This document shows, one piece after another, positions 10,238 to 18,085 of a stretch of 64,000 nucleotides of DNA. The first letter of the stretch is position 1. Each line of letters begins with the position of its first letter. The position numbers were made by a program, and so were the translations under genes. A model generated the notes under the pieces. That model was not told the origin of the DNA. It saw only the letters and a list, made by a program, of their open reading frames with translations, and ran no database searches. Where the stretch lies: the NCBI RefSeq assembly GCF_006538325.1, contig NZ_BJKK01000005.1, forward strand, positions 186,001 to 250,000. Reading direction: 5' to 3'. The DNA comes from Alteromonas sp. KUL42 (GTDB taxonomy: Bacteria; Pseudomonadota; Gammaproteobacteria; Enterobacterales; Alteromonadaceae).

Positions 10238-10498
10238 ATGAGTAAAGTAGAGCTTTACACCAAAGGGCACTGCCCATATTGTCACCGTGCCAAAGCATTG
10301 TTGACGCAAAAAGGTGTAGCCTTTATTGAATACCCAATAGACCTTAAGCCAGAGCTACGTGATGAAATGATTGAGCGAGCGAATGGCGGCTGGACTGTAC
10401 CTCAAATTTTTATTGATGATCAGCACATCGGTGGCTGTGATGACATGATGGCACTAGAGGCGCAAAGCGCACTAGACACCAAGTTGGGTTTAGCATAA
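10238..10498 (+). CDS. grxC: Glutaredoxin 3
   Basis: An 86-residue glutathione-dependent dithiol oxidoreductase with the CPYC active site at residues 12-15 (KGHCPYCHRAK). It also has the WTVPQIFIDDQHIGGCDD stretch that binds glutathione, with the cis-Pro in TVPQ. It follows the rhodanese gene in the conserved operon; secB starts 62 bases downstream. Confidence 0.97.
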   Translation: MSKVELYTKGHCPYCHRAKALLTQKGVAFIEYPIDLKPELRDEMIERANGGWTVPQIFIDDQHIGGCDDMMALEAQSALDTKLGLA

Positions 10499-10560
10499 CG
10501 CGCCAGCGTATTCAGTAACGCACTACATTAAATTAAAACGATAAATAAATAGGAAATACC

Positions 10561-11070
10561 ATGGCTGACGAAAATCAGACAACTAATGAAGAAGCCGCAG
10601 GCGGCCAAGCGCAACAAACTGCACAGTTCAATATTCAGCGCATTTACACAAAAGACATCTCTTTTGAGTCACCGAATGCACCAGCTGTTTTCACCAAAGA
10701 GTGGAAGCCAGAAATTAAACTAGACATCGATACTAGCACTAACAAGTTAGACGAAAATGTATTTGAAGTTATCTTGTCGGTAACCGTAACAGCAATGCTA
10801 GGCGAAGAAACAGCGTTCCTGTGTGAAGTGCAACAAGCGGGTATTTTTGCAATTGGCGATATGCCAGATCAAAACAAAGCACACACGTTGGGTTCATTCT
10901 GCCCGAACATGCTTTTCCCTTATGCTCGTGAAACTATCTCGAACTTAGTAAACCGTGGAACTTTCCCTCCACTAAACCTTGCTCCAGTTAACTTTGATGC
11001 AATCTTCGCAGCTTACGTGCAAAAACGTGCACAACAAGCACAAGGCGAAGCGCCAAAAATGGACGCCTAA
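10561..11070 (+). CDS. secB: Protein-export chaperone SecB
   Basis: A cytosolic tetrameric chaperone that keeps precursor proteins unfolded and hands them to SecA. At 169 residues it matches the family: [13 protein letters not shown] [14 protein letters not shown] near the N terminus, [12 protein letters not shown], the core [33 protein letters not shown], and a flexible acidic/Ala-rich tail. An acidic Gln-rich N-terminal extension of about 25 residues is seen here. SD-like AGGAAATACC precedes the ATG. Confidence 0.97.
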   Translation: MADENQTTNEEAAGGQAQQTAQFNIQRIYTKDISFESPNAPAVFTKEWKPEIKLDIDTSTNKLDENVFEVILSVTVTAMLGEETAFLCEVQQAGIFAIGDMPDQNKAHTLGSFCPNMLFPYARETISNLVNRGTFPPLNLAPVNFDAIFAAYVQKRAQQAQGEAPKMDA

Positions 11071-11095
11071 TTAGGTGGACGTGAAGCACGTGAAC

Positions 11096-12100
11096 ATGAA
11101 GTCGAATTCGGTTTCAGTATTGGGGGCGGGGTCTTACGGCACCGCCCTTGCTTTTTGTCTGGCTAGAAATGGCACGCCAACCATTTTATGGGGGCGAGAC
11201 AGCGAGCACATGGCTGAACTGGCAGCAACAAGAGAAAACGCCCGTTACTTACCTGGGGCAACGTTTCCTGATGCCTTGCAAATTAATGCTAACTTGCAAG
11301 ACGTGGTCGCAGCCAGCCAAGATATCTTGGTCGTAGTACCCAGTCACGCGTTTTCCGCCATGCTCGACACACTGAAACCTATGTTAACGCCTCAGCATCG
11401 CATTATTTGGGCCACTAAGGGCTTAGAGCCAAAAACCGGCCGTTTGTTACGCGATGTTGCTGAAGAAATATTGGGTACTCAATATCCCTTGGCGGTGCTG
11501 TCTGGGCCAACCTTCGCTAAAGAAATGGTCGCGGGACTACCTACGGCAATTTCATTATCGTCTACCGATGATAAGCTTAGCGATGAGTTTGCAGCAAAAT
11601 TACACTGTTCAAAGTCTTTTAGAGTATATAAAAACTCTGACTTTACCGGCGTTCAGCTTGGTGGCGCGGTAAAAAATGTTATCGCAATTGGCGCTGGCTT
11701 GGCCGATGGCCTTGGCTTTGGTGCCAATGCGCGAACGGCGCTGATAACACGAGGTTTAGCAGAGCTCTCTCGCTTAGGTATTAAGCTTGGTGCGAACCCC
11801 GAAACCTTTATGGGTATGGCAGGGTTAGGCGATCTGGTATTAACGTGTACCGACAATCAATCACGTAATCGTCGCTTCGGCTTGGCCTTAGGTCAAGGCA
11901 AGAGCGTAGACGTTGCAATAACCGAAATTGGGCAAGTGGTTGAAGGGTACCGCAACACAGAGGAAGTACACATTCTGTCGCAAAAAGTAGGCGTTGAAAT
12001 GCCTATTTGTGAACAGATCTATGCTGTGCTTTATCACGGAAAATCACCGAAAGACGCAGCCCTCGCTTTGCTTGGTCGAGATTTAAAACAAGAAGCGTGA
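11096..12100 (+). CDS. gpsA: Glycerol-3-phosphate dehydrogenase [NAD(P)+]
   Basis: Reduces dihydroxyacetone phosphate to sn-glycerol-3-phosphate for phospholipid synthesis. The Rossmann motif [12 protein letters not shown] lies at the N terminus, followed by ATKGLEP, GPTFAKE, the catalytic [13 protein letters not shown], and the signature GLGDLVLTC. About 334 residues. The ATG at 11096 is chosen because [12 protein letters not shown] matches the family N terminus. In-frame GTGs at 11075, 11081 and 11090 are alternatives; TAGGTGG at 11072-11078 best suits the one at 11090. The longest form overlaps nothing, so the start is open. Confidence 0.93.
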   Translation: MKSNSVSVLGAGSYGTALAFCLARNGTPTILWGRDSEHMAELAATRENARYLPGATFPDALQINANLQDVVAASQDILVVVPSHAFSAMLDTLKPMLTPQHRIIWATKGLEPKTGRLLRDVAEEILGTQYPLAVLSGPTFAKEMVAGLPTAISLSSTDDKLSDEFAAKLHCSKSFRVYKNSDFTGVQLGGAVKNVIAIGAGLADGLGFGANARTALITRGLAELSRLGIKLGANPETFMGMAGLGDLVLTCTDNQSRNRRFGLALGQGKSVDVAITEIGQVVEGYRNTEEVHILSQKVGVEMPICEQIYAVLYHGKSPKDAALALLGRDLKQEA

Positions 12101-12130
12101 CACTAGCGCGTGCAGCAAAAATCACTATTA

Positions 12131-12164
12131 GTAAAAAAATAAGGCTGAGTAATTCAGCCTTATT
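12131..12164 (-). terminator. Rho-independent terminator of trmL
   Basis: An 11-bp inverted repeat (AATAAGGCTGA / TCAGCCTTATT, arms 12138-12148 and 12154-12164). On the minus strand it is followed by a T-run (the A-run 12133-12139). It suits trmL, transcribed from the right. On the plus strand there is no T-run, so it is less likely to stop gpsA. Confidence 0.8.
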
Positions 12165-12187
12165 GGTATGTACCTAATTAATACTTC

Positions 12188-12652
12188 TTAGCGCGCACCG
12201 TCATAACCAAGTTGACGCCAGCTTTCATACACAAAAACAGACACCGCATTAGACAGGTTCATACTGCGACTATCAGGCAACATAGGAATTCGAACACGCT
12301 GCTCTGGTGGCAATGCTTCTATAACGTCATTGGGTAGCCCGCGAGTTTCCGGACCAAATAACAACGCATCACCTTTTTTATATTGTACGTCACTGTGGAA
12401 CGCCTTGCCTTTAGTGGTACACGCGAATACTCGTAAGGGCTTGGCATCAGCAAGGTAAGCGTCTAAATTGGCGTGGCGCTTTACATGCGCAAACTCATGG
12501 TAGTCCAAACCGGCACGACGCACACGCTTATCATCCCACTCAAAACCAAGCGGCTCGATTAAATGCAATGTAAAACCACTATTTGCACACAAACGAATAA
12601 TATTTCCCGTGTTCGGTGGGATCTCGGGCTGATACAGTACGATATCTAACAT
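12188..12652 (-). CDS. trmL: tRNA (cytidine/uridine-34-2'-O)-methyltransferase TrmL
   Basis: A SPOUT-class methyltransferase that 2'-O-methylates the wobble base of tRNA-Leu isoacceptors. At 154 residues it is the normal minimal size. The knot motifs are visible: [14 protein letters not shown] at the N terminus, [11 protein letters not shown] mid-protein, and [15 protein letters not shown] near the C terminus. It is convergent with gpsA, with its terminator between them. Confidence 0.95.
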   Translation of the reverse strand: MLDIVLYQPEIPPNTGNIIRLCANSGFTLHLIEPLGFEWDDKRVRRAGLDYHEFAHVKRHANLDAYLADAKPLRVFACTTKGKAFHSDVQYKKGDALLFGPETRGLPNDVIEALPPEQRVRIPMLPDSRSMNLSNAVSVFVYESWRQLGYDGAR

Positions 12653-12724
12653 GTGTTGTATTTACCTTCAGTATTTACACTGGACAATGAGTAGGCTTCA
12701 AAAAGAGCGCTATTTTACACGGAA

Positions 12725-13690
12725 TTATTCTACTAAGTAGTCCAATACACGGGTAAGTGTTCTATCTCTTATCTCATCAGATTCTGTAAATAACTCATGA
12801 TAAGCTCGGGGAATGATTTCAAGAGTTGCGTTTGGTATTTGCTTCGCAACGCGACGCTGACGCTTGTTATCAATAATGCTGTCACCGTCGGCACTCAATA
12901 TCAGTGACGGGGTCGTTATCCCTTTAGCACTGATTTCTATAGTATTCATGGCTTCATGCGCCGCTTTCAACCACTCTGTTGTCACACCGCCAAGCTGAAT
13001 TTCTTGTTCTTCGTCATAGAGCTCTCGAAATAAGGTGTAACGGGTTTTACTGTGGGTCAGCTTGTTTAATGAATACGGAAAAGCGATGTAAGGCGTTTGA
13101 CCAAAGAAATACCCAGAGTCGCGTTTTTTCATTCTGTTTACTGCAAGCCCTGTACGTATAAGCCCGTTAGCTACCCAGTTAGGTAGTGCCGGTTTAATAC
13201 CAAACATAGGGGAAGCCAAAACAGCCTTAGTAAATAACGCGGGAACGCGCAATAAGGTGAGCGCCCCAATCGCGCCGCCCATAGAGTGACAAACTAAATG
13301 AAGCGGGCCTTGTTGTAACGGTTTTACAATCGATTCAACAAAGGCAATTAAGTCATCAACATAGTCATCAAAATTAGCAACATAACCGTGCTGTGGGTCG
13401 TGAGTCATTCGCCCAGATAACCCTTGTCCGCGGTGATCTAGAATAAAAACGGCAAAACCATTTTGAAATAAGTCGTAAATAAACTCTTTATACTTCAAAT
13501 ACGACTCAATTCTACCCGAGCTAATAACGATACTTGCTTTTGCGTTATCGGGAATACAGTAGGCATAACGTACAGGAACATTGTCTTTCCCAACAAACTC
13601 ACTCTCGGTGACTTGTGATTGCCAAAAAGGATTTATCTGCGTTGCAAATGTCGTCGCTAAATTCGTTTCAGACGTGAACGTCCAGCTCAT
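12725..13690 (-). CDS. Alpha/beta hydrolase, lysophospholipase-like
   Basis: A 321-residue serine hydrolase resembling PldB (lysophospholipase L2) and monoacylglycerol lipases. Visible elements are LDHRGQGLSGR (oxyanion region), the nucleophile elbow CHSMGGAIGA (Ser near residue 145), the acid in LSADGDSIID, and the His in RAYHELFTESDE near the C terminus. There is no signal peptide. It stands alone on the minus strand. Assignment to the PldB subgroup rests on the HRGQGxS and CHSMGG context; the natural substrate is not shown. Confidence 0.85.
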   Translation of the reverse strand: MSWTFTSETNLATTFATQINPFWQSQVTESEFVGKDNVPVRYAYCIPDNAKASIVISSGRIESYLKYKEFIYDLFQNGFAVFILDHRGQGLSGRMTHDPQHGYVANFDDYVDDLIAFVESIVKPLQQGPLHLVCHSMGGAIGALTLLRVPALFTKAVLASPMFGIKPALPNWVANGLIRTGLAVNRMKKRDSGYFFGQTPYIAFPYSLNKLTHSKTRYTLFRELYDEEQEIQLGGVTTEWLKAAHEAMNTIEISAKGITTPSLILSADGDSIIDNKRQRRVAKQIPNATLEIIPRAYHELFTESDEIRDRTLTRVLDYLVE

Positions 13691-13771
13691 GATGTTACCT
13701 TCTAACTAAGTGATACTTCAGCCTAAAAACTAAGGAAGCACAACAATGCTGATTGCGCCACAGTGACTGAT

Positions 13772-15166
13772 TTACAACGATGAAGCCGCATTAACTACTT
13801 TGCGTTGCAAAGGGAGAGCGATAGTAACCCTTAGTCCTCCCGTATCAGCCTGTTCAGCTGTAATTCGCCCATGATGCAACTCAAGGGCAGCTTTTGCAAT
13901 GGATAAGCCCAATCCAACTCCGCCAGACTCTCTTTCACGGGCAAGGCTCGCACGATAGAAAGGTGCAAAAATGCGCTCACATTCCTCTGAACTCAACCCT
14001 TCGCCGTCGTCGGTAATATGGATGTATGTGTTTTGATTGTCTTTGCTAAACGTTATAGTCACAAGCTGATGACTGTGGCGAATAGCATTACGTAATACAT
14101 TTTCAACCGCGCGACAAAACATCATACTATCAACGTTGACGGTAATTGACGGTACCGAAGCAATTTGTAACTGCTTGTTGTTACTCTCAGCTTCAAAACG
14201 TGCATCAACCAATATATCACTTAGCACATCATTTAGCCCTTGCTGTTGAAAAGACACTTCTCCTGCTTCAGCGCGGCTCAATGTAAGCAGCTGTTGAATA
14301 AGCGCTTCCATCCTATTTGCTTCTCGCTCTATGCGCTGTAATGTTTTAGGGTCGACATTTTGCTGATGCGCCAATCCCAATGCCATTTGAAGTCTAGCCA
14401 ATGGCGAACGCAACTCATGGGAAACATCTGCTAGTAACCTTTTTTGCGCGCCCCACATAGACTCAAGCTGTTCAGCCATCAAATTAAAGTCGCGGGCAAG
14501 CTGCCCTAGTTCGTCCTGCCGATTAGCCGCTTTTCCAACTCGCGTTTGCCAATTGCCATTTGCCAGCTTTTTAGCAGAGCCTTGAATGTGCAAAATAGGG
14601 CTAGTTAGAGATTTGGCAAATAGCCAGCTAAGTAGCGTAGTAGTGATAAGTGCGATGGTTAAAAATAGTAGTACTGGAGGCGCTTTGTCTTCTGGCATAT
14701 CCAAGCGTGCAGAAAAAAGCGCATAACGTGAATTGTTGTGATCAAAGAATACCGGCCCTAATAGCCTTATGGCACCGCGTTTTATGGCAATGGGAGACGA
14801 TTGATTAGTTAAGCGAAGTAAATCTCGTTTGTCATTTTCACGCAGTGGCGGCCCACCCACTGACACAAGTTGGTTATCGGACAAGTTGATTGCCACCAAG
14901 CGACCTCGAATAGCTCGAGAATTGCGATGCAGTAGCTCAGTTAAGCTTATTTCTAATGCACGAGGGTGACTGAATCGCTCGGCAACCCGCATAAGCTCTG
15001 CTACTTCTTTGGGTCTGACCTCCACTACTTGCAAGTCTTCAAAAAATACACGACTGCCCCAAATGGCAAGTAGTGCAGTAACGATGAAAGTCACCCAAAA
15101 CCACAAAAAGAGGCGCCCCATGATCGCACGTGCAGGGTTTATGTGGCGTAGTAACGATCTGAGCAT
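13772..15166 (-). CDS. cpxA: Envelope-stress sensor histidine kinase, CpxA-like
   Basis: Inner-membrane kinase partner of the response regulator directly upstream. At 464 residues it has: TM1 (about residues 15-40), a periplasmic sensor (about 40-165), TM2 (about 168-188), HAMP, the H-box DVSHELRSPLARLQ, the N-box ENVLRNAIRHSH, and DDGEG and GVGLGLSIAK in the ATPase domain. The N terminus (ARAIMGRLFLWFWVTF) and the divergent CpxP-like gene support CpxA among OmpR-family kinases. It starts 3 bases after the regulator gene ends. Confidence 0.9.
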   Translation of the reverse strand: MLRSLLRHINPARAIMGRLFLWFWVTFIVTALLAIWGSRVFFEDLQVVEVRPKEVAELMRVAERFSHPRALEISLTELLHRNSRAIRGRLVAINLSDNQLVSVGGPPLRENDKRDLLRLTNQSSPIAIKRGAIRLLGPVFFDHNNSRYALFSARLDMPEDKAPPVLLFLTIALITTTLLSWLFAKSLTSPILHIQGSAKKLANGNWQTRVGKAANRQDELGQLARDFNLMAEQLESMWGAQKRLLADVSHELRSPLARLQMALGLAHQQNVDPKTLQRIEREANRMEALIQQLLTLSRAEAGEVSFQQQGLNDVLSDILVDARFEAESNNKQLQIASVPSITVNVDSMMFCRAVENVLRNAIRHSHQLVTITFSKDNQNTYIHITDDGEGLSSEECERIFAPFYRASLARERESGGVGLGLSIAKAALELHHGRITAEQADTGGLRVTIALPLQRKVVNAASSL

Positions 15167-15169
15167 TAG

Positions 15170-15910
15170 CTATTTCCCCACAATTAACATGTAGCCCACC
15201 CCACGTATGGTTTTAATCTTTTCACCTACTGTTACAGCGCTTATTTTTTTGCGTAAGTTACTTACGTGCATATCGATGCTTCTATCGAAAGCTTGAAGCG
15301 GTTTACCTAACACTTTCAAACTTATTTCTTCCTTAGTAACACGGTTTGCAACATTCAACATTAACAAGCGAAGAATAAGAAATTCTGTTGTGGTGAGCAC
15401 AAGCTCCACATCATCAACTTTCGCCATTTGACTACTTGGACTAAGGAAAATACCGTTGACCAATAAGTCTTGCTCTATTGCCCCACCGGAGGCCGACAAA
15501 TTATGACGGCGCACTATAGCCTTGATACGAGCCACAAGTTCTCTGTGATTGAATGGTTTTGGTAAGTAGTCATCGGCGCCAATCTCAAGCCCCAAAATTC
15601 TATCGTAGTCATCGCCGCGGGCCGTTAGCATAAGCACGGGTGTTGTGTGACTAACACGAAGCTTTTTCAACACGTCAAAGCCATCGATTTTTGGCATCAT
15701 GACATCAAGGAGTATCAAGTCGTAGTGTTTGCCTGAGGTCGCCTCACTCAAGCCCGCTTCTCCGTCATTTTTAACGATGACGTTATAGCCCATACTGGTC
15801 AAGTACGTCGACAGCATTTCGGTCAACTCAACATCGTCATCTATGACCAAAATTGATTGCAAATGAAAATCTGAATGCATGGTATTAAATTCTCTGACTG
15901 CTTGGTTCAT
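15170..15910 (-). CDS. cpxR: OmpR-family response regulator, CpxR-like
   Basis: A 246-residue regulator with a receiver domain: VIDDDVELTEML acidic pocket, phospho-acceptor Asp in ILLDVMMPKIDG, and the K of DDYLPKPF. A winged-helix DNA-binding domain follows (DRSIDMHVSNLRKKI, TIRGVGYMLI). The start at 15910 has a GAGTGG Shine-Dalgarno; a second Met ten residues in (MHSDFHLQ) is an alternative closer to E. coli CpxR. It forms an operon with cpxA and is divergent from the CpxP-like gene, whose upstream region carries a matching operator. Confidence 0.92.
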   Translation of the reverse strand: MNQAVREFNTMHSDFHLQSILVIDDDVELTEMLSTYLTSMGYNVIVKNDGEAGLSEATSGKHYDLILLDVMMPKIDGFDVLKKLRVSHTTPVLMLTARGDDYDRILGLEIGADDYLPKPFNHRELVARIKAIVRRHNLSASGGAIEQDLLVNGIFLSPSSQMAKVDDVELVLTTTEFLILRLLMLNVANRVTKEEISLKVLGKPLQAFDRSIDMHVSNLRKKISAVTVGEKIKTIRGVGYMLIVGK

Positions 15911-16020
15911 AACGCCACTCTTTTATATAAACTAAAGTGTTTGCGTGCATTCGTATAGATTTTTGCACTCACAAACTTCCACTATATCTTTTCAGGCCGA
16001 CACAATCTTGAAATGGCATC

Positions 16021-16039
16021 ACCTTTACAGAACCTTTAC
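16021..16039 (-). promoter_or_regulatory. Candidate CpxR operator upstream of the CpxP-like gene
   Basis: Two copies of ACCTTTAC (16021-16028 and 16032-16039) lie 11 bases apart. Read on the minus strand this is GTAAA-N6-GTAAA, close to the published CpxR consensus GTAAA-N5-GTAAA. It sits in the shared cpxR/cpxP-like intergenic region, about 70 bases before the cpxP-like ATG, just upstream of a -35-like TTGACT at 16046-16051. Positive autoregulation is the natural inference. Confidence 0.65.
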
Positions 16040-16106
16040 GTTTCGTTGACTGAATATTTTTACCACAGAGTTACACTAAACTTGTCCGAACAATAAGGAG
16101 ACGACA

Positions 16107-16946
16107 ATGAAAAAGTTATTACTTACTAGTGTAATCATTGCAGCAATTAGTGCTGGTGGTGTAGCCATTGCCAAGCCATTTGGTAGCGAAATGCATCATC
16201 ATGAAATGCGTCACCAACAGCCGGTTAAAGAAATTGTTAAAAATCTTCGTGGATTGTCATTAAGTGATGCACAACGCGAAGAAATAAAAACACTCGTCAG
16301 CGCATTTAAGAATAGTGCTGGTACGTTTGAAGATAATAAAATTGAATTGCCATCGTTTGATTTAGCTACAGCAACTGAAGCGCAATTACGCACGTTTATT
16401 CAATCTCAGCTAGAGGAAAGAGAAGCAAAGCACTTCGCACTTGCTCAACTAAGATACAATATTTTTAGTGTATTAGATGATGCGCAGCAACAAGAACTGC
16501 TAACCAGACAAGCTCAGCGTAAAGATGGCTCAAAACGTTCACACGATCACGCTGACTCAAAAGGTCTGCGCAAAGGAGAATTTCATCAACACGGTCGCGC
16601 CCACGCTGCCCAAAGAGGCCCATTCGGCGATATCGAATTGAGCGATGAGCAAATAGCGAGTTTACAAACACTTAAAGCAGCGTTTAAAACAACCGCGAAG
16701 GCGAATAGAGAGACGATGCGCAATTTCAAAGATGCCCAGCGCGAACTTGTGCTGACTCAGACGTTTTCCCAAGATACATGGGATGCTTTGTTGGCAAAAT
16801 ACAAAGATGAATTAGTCGAGGCCGGTGTCGCCAAAGCCAAGCACAGACAAGCTATGTTTGCAGTATTAACAGAGTCTCAACAAGCCGAAGTAAAAGCCAA
16901 ACGCGAAGAAGAAAAACAATTAAGGGGCATACTGAGCGCCTCTTAA
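16107..16946 (+). CDS. CpxP/Spy-like periplasmic protein with two tandem domains
   Basis: A 279-residue exported protein; signal peptide of about 22 residues ending AIA-KP. E. coli CpxP and Spy are about 160 residues with one LTxxQ domain. This protein has two copies, about 131 residues apart. Each opens with a helix start (LSLSDAQREEIKTLVSAFK; IELSDEQIASLQTLKAAFK) and ends with an LTxxQ-type segment (VLDDAQQQ at about residue 122; VLTESQQ at about 253). The linker is His/Lys/Arg-rich. CpxP binds the CpxA sensor domain and damps signalling; Spy is a chaperone. The AAGGAG Shine-Dalgarno is strong. Confidence 0.88.
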   Translation: MKKLLLTSVIIAAISAGGVAIAKPFGSEMHHHEMRHQQPVKEIVKNLRGLSLSDAQREEIKTLVSAFKNSAGTFEDNKIELPSFDLATATEAQLRTFIQSQLEEREAKHFALAQLRYNIFSVLDDAQQQELLTRQAQRKDGSKRSHDHADSKGLRKGEFHQHGRAHAAQRGPFGDIELSDEQIASLQTLKAAFKTTAKANRETMRNFKDAQRELVLTQTFSQDTWDALLAKYKDELVEAGVAKAKHRQAMFAVLTESQQAEVKAKREEEKQLRGILSAS

Positions 16947-17010
16947 TAGTTTAAGCAATTTTTTGCGGGAGTAGTGCCGCTTTGGTTTCCCGAATAAAAA
17001 TATATTAATT

Positions 17011-17050
17011 AAAAACGCAGATATCACACGACAATGGATCTGCGTTTTTT
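17011..17050 (+). terminator. Rho-independent terminator after the CpxP-like gene
   Basis: A 12-bp perfect inverted repeat (AAAAACGCAGAT at 17011-17022, ATCTGCGTTTTT at 17038-17049) ends in a T-run on the plus strand. On the minus strand the 5' arm complement also gives a T-run, so it may also terminate mgsA, whose stop is 39 bases away. Confidence 0.85.
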
Positions 17051-17088
17051 GTGTCTCTTCAAACACGCTCTACTAAACTCTACTAAAT

Positions 17089-17499
17089 TCAGAAGTTCGG
17101 CTTAACGGGCTTGTAATCAGGCGAAAGAAAGAGCGGTGAAGTAATAACCAAATCCGCTGTTGCTGGTGTACATGCTACAGGTACGTTCCACACTGAACAC
17201 AAACGCAGTAACGCTTTCACATCAGGGTCGTGCGGTGCAGGGTTTAAAGGGTCCCAAAAGAAGAACAATGCGTCGAGTTTATTTTCCGCAATAAGTGCAC
17301 CTATTTGCTGATCGCCCCCCAAAGGTCCACTTTTAAAACGGGTCACGTCTAATCCCGTTTCAGTTGCAATTAATCCACCGGTTGTACCTGTTCCTACTAA
17401 ATTGCATTGTTCAAGCACACTAATATGCTGCTTAACCCAAGCTAACAGCTCTGGCTTTTTATGATCATGTGCGACAAGTGCGATAGTGAGTTTGCTCAT
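17089..17499 (-). CDS. mgsA: Methylglyoxal synthase
   Basis: Converts dihydroxyacetone phosphate to methylglyoxal and phosphate, relieving sugar-phosphate stress. The 136 residues are slightly shorter than E. coli MgsA (152) because the N-terminal extension is missing. Key parts are visible: [12 protein letters not shown] (substrate His), TGTTGG (phosphate loop), [12 protein letters not shown] (catalytic Asp), and [18 protein letters not shown] with the His and Asp conserved in the family. Single gene, divergent from the arg operon. Confidence 0.96.
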   Translation of the reverse strand: MSKLTIALVAHDHKKPELLAWVKQHISVLEQCNLVGTGTTGGLIATETGLDVTRFKSGPLGGDQQIGALIAENKLDALFFFWDPLNPAPHDPDVKALLRLCSVWNVPVACTPATADLVITSPLFLSPDYKPVKPNF

Positions 17500-17731
17500 T
17501 GTTTAGTCCGGTAATACGCGAAATCTGGCTGTAGTCCATACTGGTACAACTAATGCCGGATAACACATGTTGTCAAAAACGATAAATTACAGCGCTCGTT
17601 GCTTCTACTTAAACTAGTCGAATCAATAAGCAGTATAAATATTCAATTCAAATAGTGACATTGTCAACGTAATGTCACATCAATAATTTTATTATGACGT
17701 AGAGCACGCTCTAATCTTTTATTGTAACTGA

Positions 17732-17761
17732 TGGACAAATTCAATTTAAAATATTTATACA
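17732..17761 (+). promoter_or_regulatory. Candidate arg operon promoter
   Basis: TGGACA (17732-17737) and TATACA (17756-17761) are 18 bases apart in very A/T-rich DNA. The predicted start near 17768 would place the ArgR-type box on the initiation site. Other -10-like sequences occur in this tract, so the exact promoter is uncertain. Confidence 0.45.
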
Positions 17762-17768
17762 TTTATAT

Positions 17769-17782
17769 TGCATAAAAATTCA
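17769..17782 (+). promoter_or_regulatory. ArgR-type operator (ARG box)
   Basis: TGCATAAAAATTCA matches the ARG-box core TGAAT-WWWW-ATTCA at all but one or two positions. A further half-site, TGAAT, follows at 17786-17790. Occupancy by arginine-bound ArgR would cover the predicted transcription start of the arg operon, the usual mode of repression. Confidence 0.7.
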
Positions 17783-17848
17783 AAATGAATAAACTAGACC
17801 ACGGTTAAGCATCTAACCCTAGTGTAGGGTTGAACGAAATAGGAAATC

Positions 17849-17977
17849 ATGATGACACAACCAACTCCCGTTGTTGGTTTAACCTCTGGCAACGATAAAG
17901 AGTTTACCTCTCCCCTGGCTAGCTACGCGCTGCACAGTGCGCGACGATGCGTGCGCTATTCTATGCTTTTGCGTTAG
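17849..17977 (+). CDS. Putative arginine leader peptide
   Basis: A 42-codon ORF beginning with two adjacent ATGs (17849, 17852). AGGA at 17841-17844 is best spaced for the second. The C-terminal end reads ARRCVRYSMLLR: four Arg in the last eleven residues (codons CGA, CGA, CGC, CGT), then TAG at 17975. There is no Arg earlier in the peptide. The stop is 3 bases before a 15-bp terminator hairpin, which itself lies before argC. Position, size and Arg placement fit a ribosome-mediated attenuator leader. It could also be a chance ORF. Confidence 0.6.
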   Translation: MMTQPTPVVGLTSGNDKEFTSPLASYALHSARRCVRYSMLLR

Positions 17978-17979
17978 CA

Positions 17980-18060
17980 CACTTTTTACCTTTGTGATGT
18001 GGTAGCGGTTAGGCAACGGATTAAGCCCAACCAGTTTACAAAGGTAAAAAGTGATTTTTT
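17980..18060 (+). terminator. Candidate transcription attenuator upstream of argC
   Basis: Perfect 15-bp inverted repeat: CACTTTTTACCTTTG at 17980-17994 and CAAAGGTAAAAAGTG at 18039-18053, followed by ATTTTTTT. The 44-base loop has its own small stem (GGTTAGGC against GCCCAACC, one mismatch). It lies between the leader ORF and the argC ATG, where an unconditional terminator would silence the operon. A conditional one is therefore implied. Possible competing stems cover the Arg codons: CGCGC/GCGCG at 17926-17930 and 17939-17943, and GCTA/TAGC ending at 17978. Confidence 0.75.
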
Positions 18061-18085
18061 TCTTCCTTATATTGAAGTTTTTATT

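Larger units (their letters stand above)
17500..17848. other. mgsA/arg divergent intergenic region
   Basis: About 350 bases without an ORF of note. It carries the mgsA promoter on the minus strand and the arg operon control region on the plus strand. A/T content rises steeply from about 17630 to 17790, where the candidate arg promoter and ArgR box lie (separate entries). Confidence 0.6.

Noticed and set aside
16046-16077. Sigma-70 promoter for the CpxP-like gene using TTGACT and TACACT
   Set aside because: The spacer would be 20 bases, too long; the -35-like TTGACT may be real but its -10 is not identified.
17999-18085. Longer argC frame starting at GTG 17999
   Set aside because: It would translate through the terminator hairpin, lacks a Shine-Dalgarno and adds 29 residues not typical of ArgC. 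The ATG at 18086 gives the canonical N terminus.
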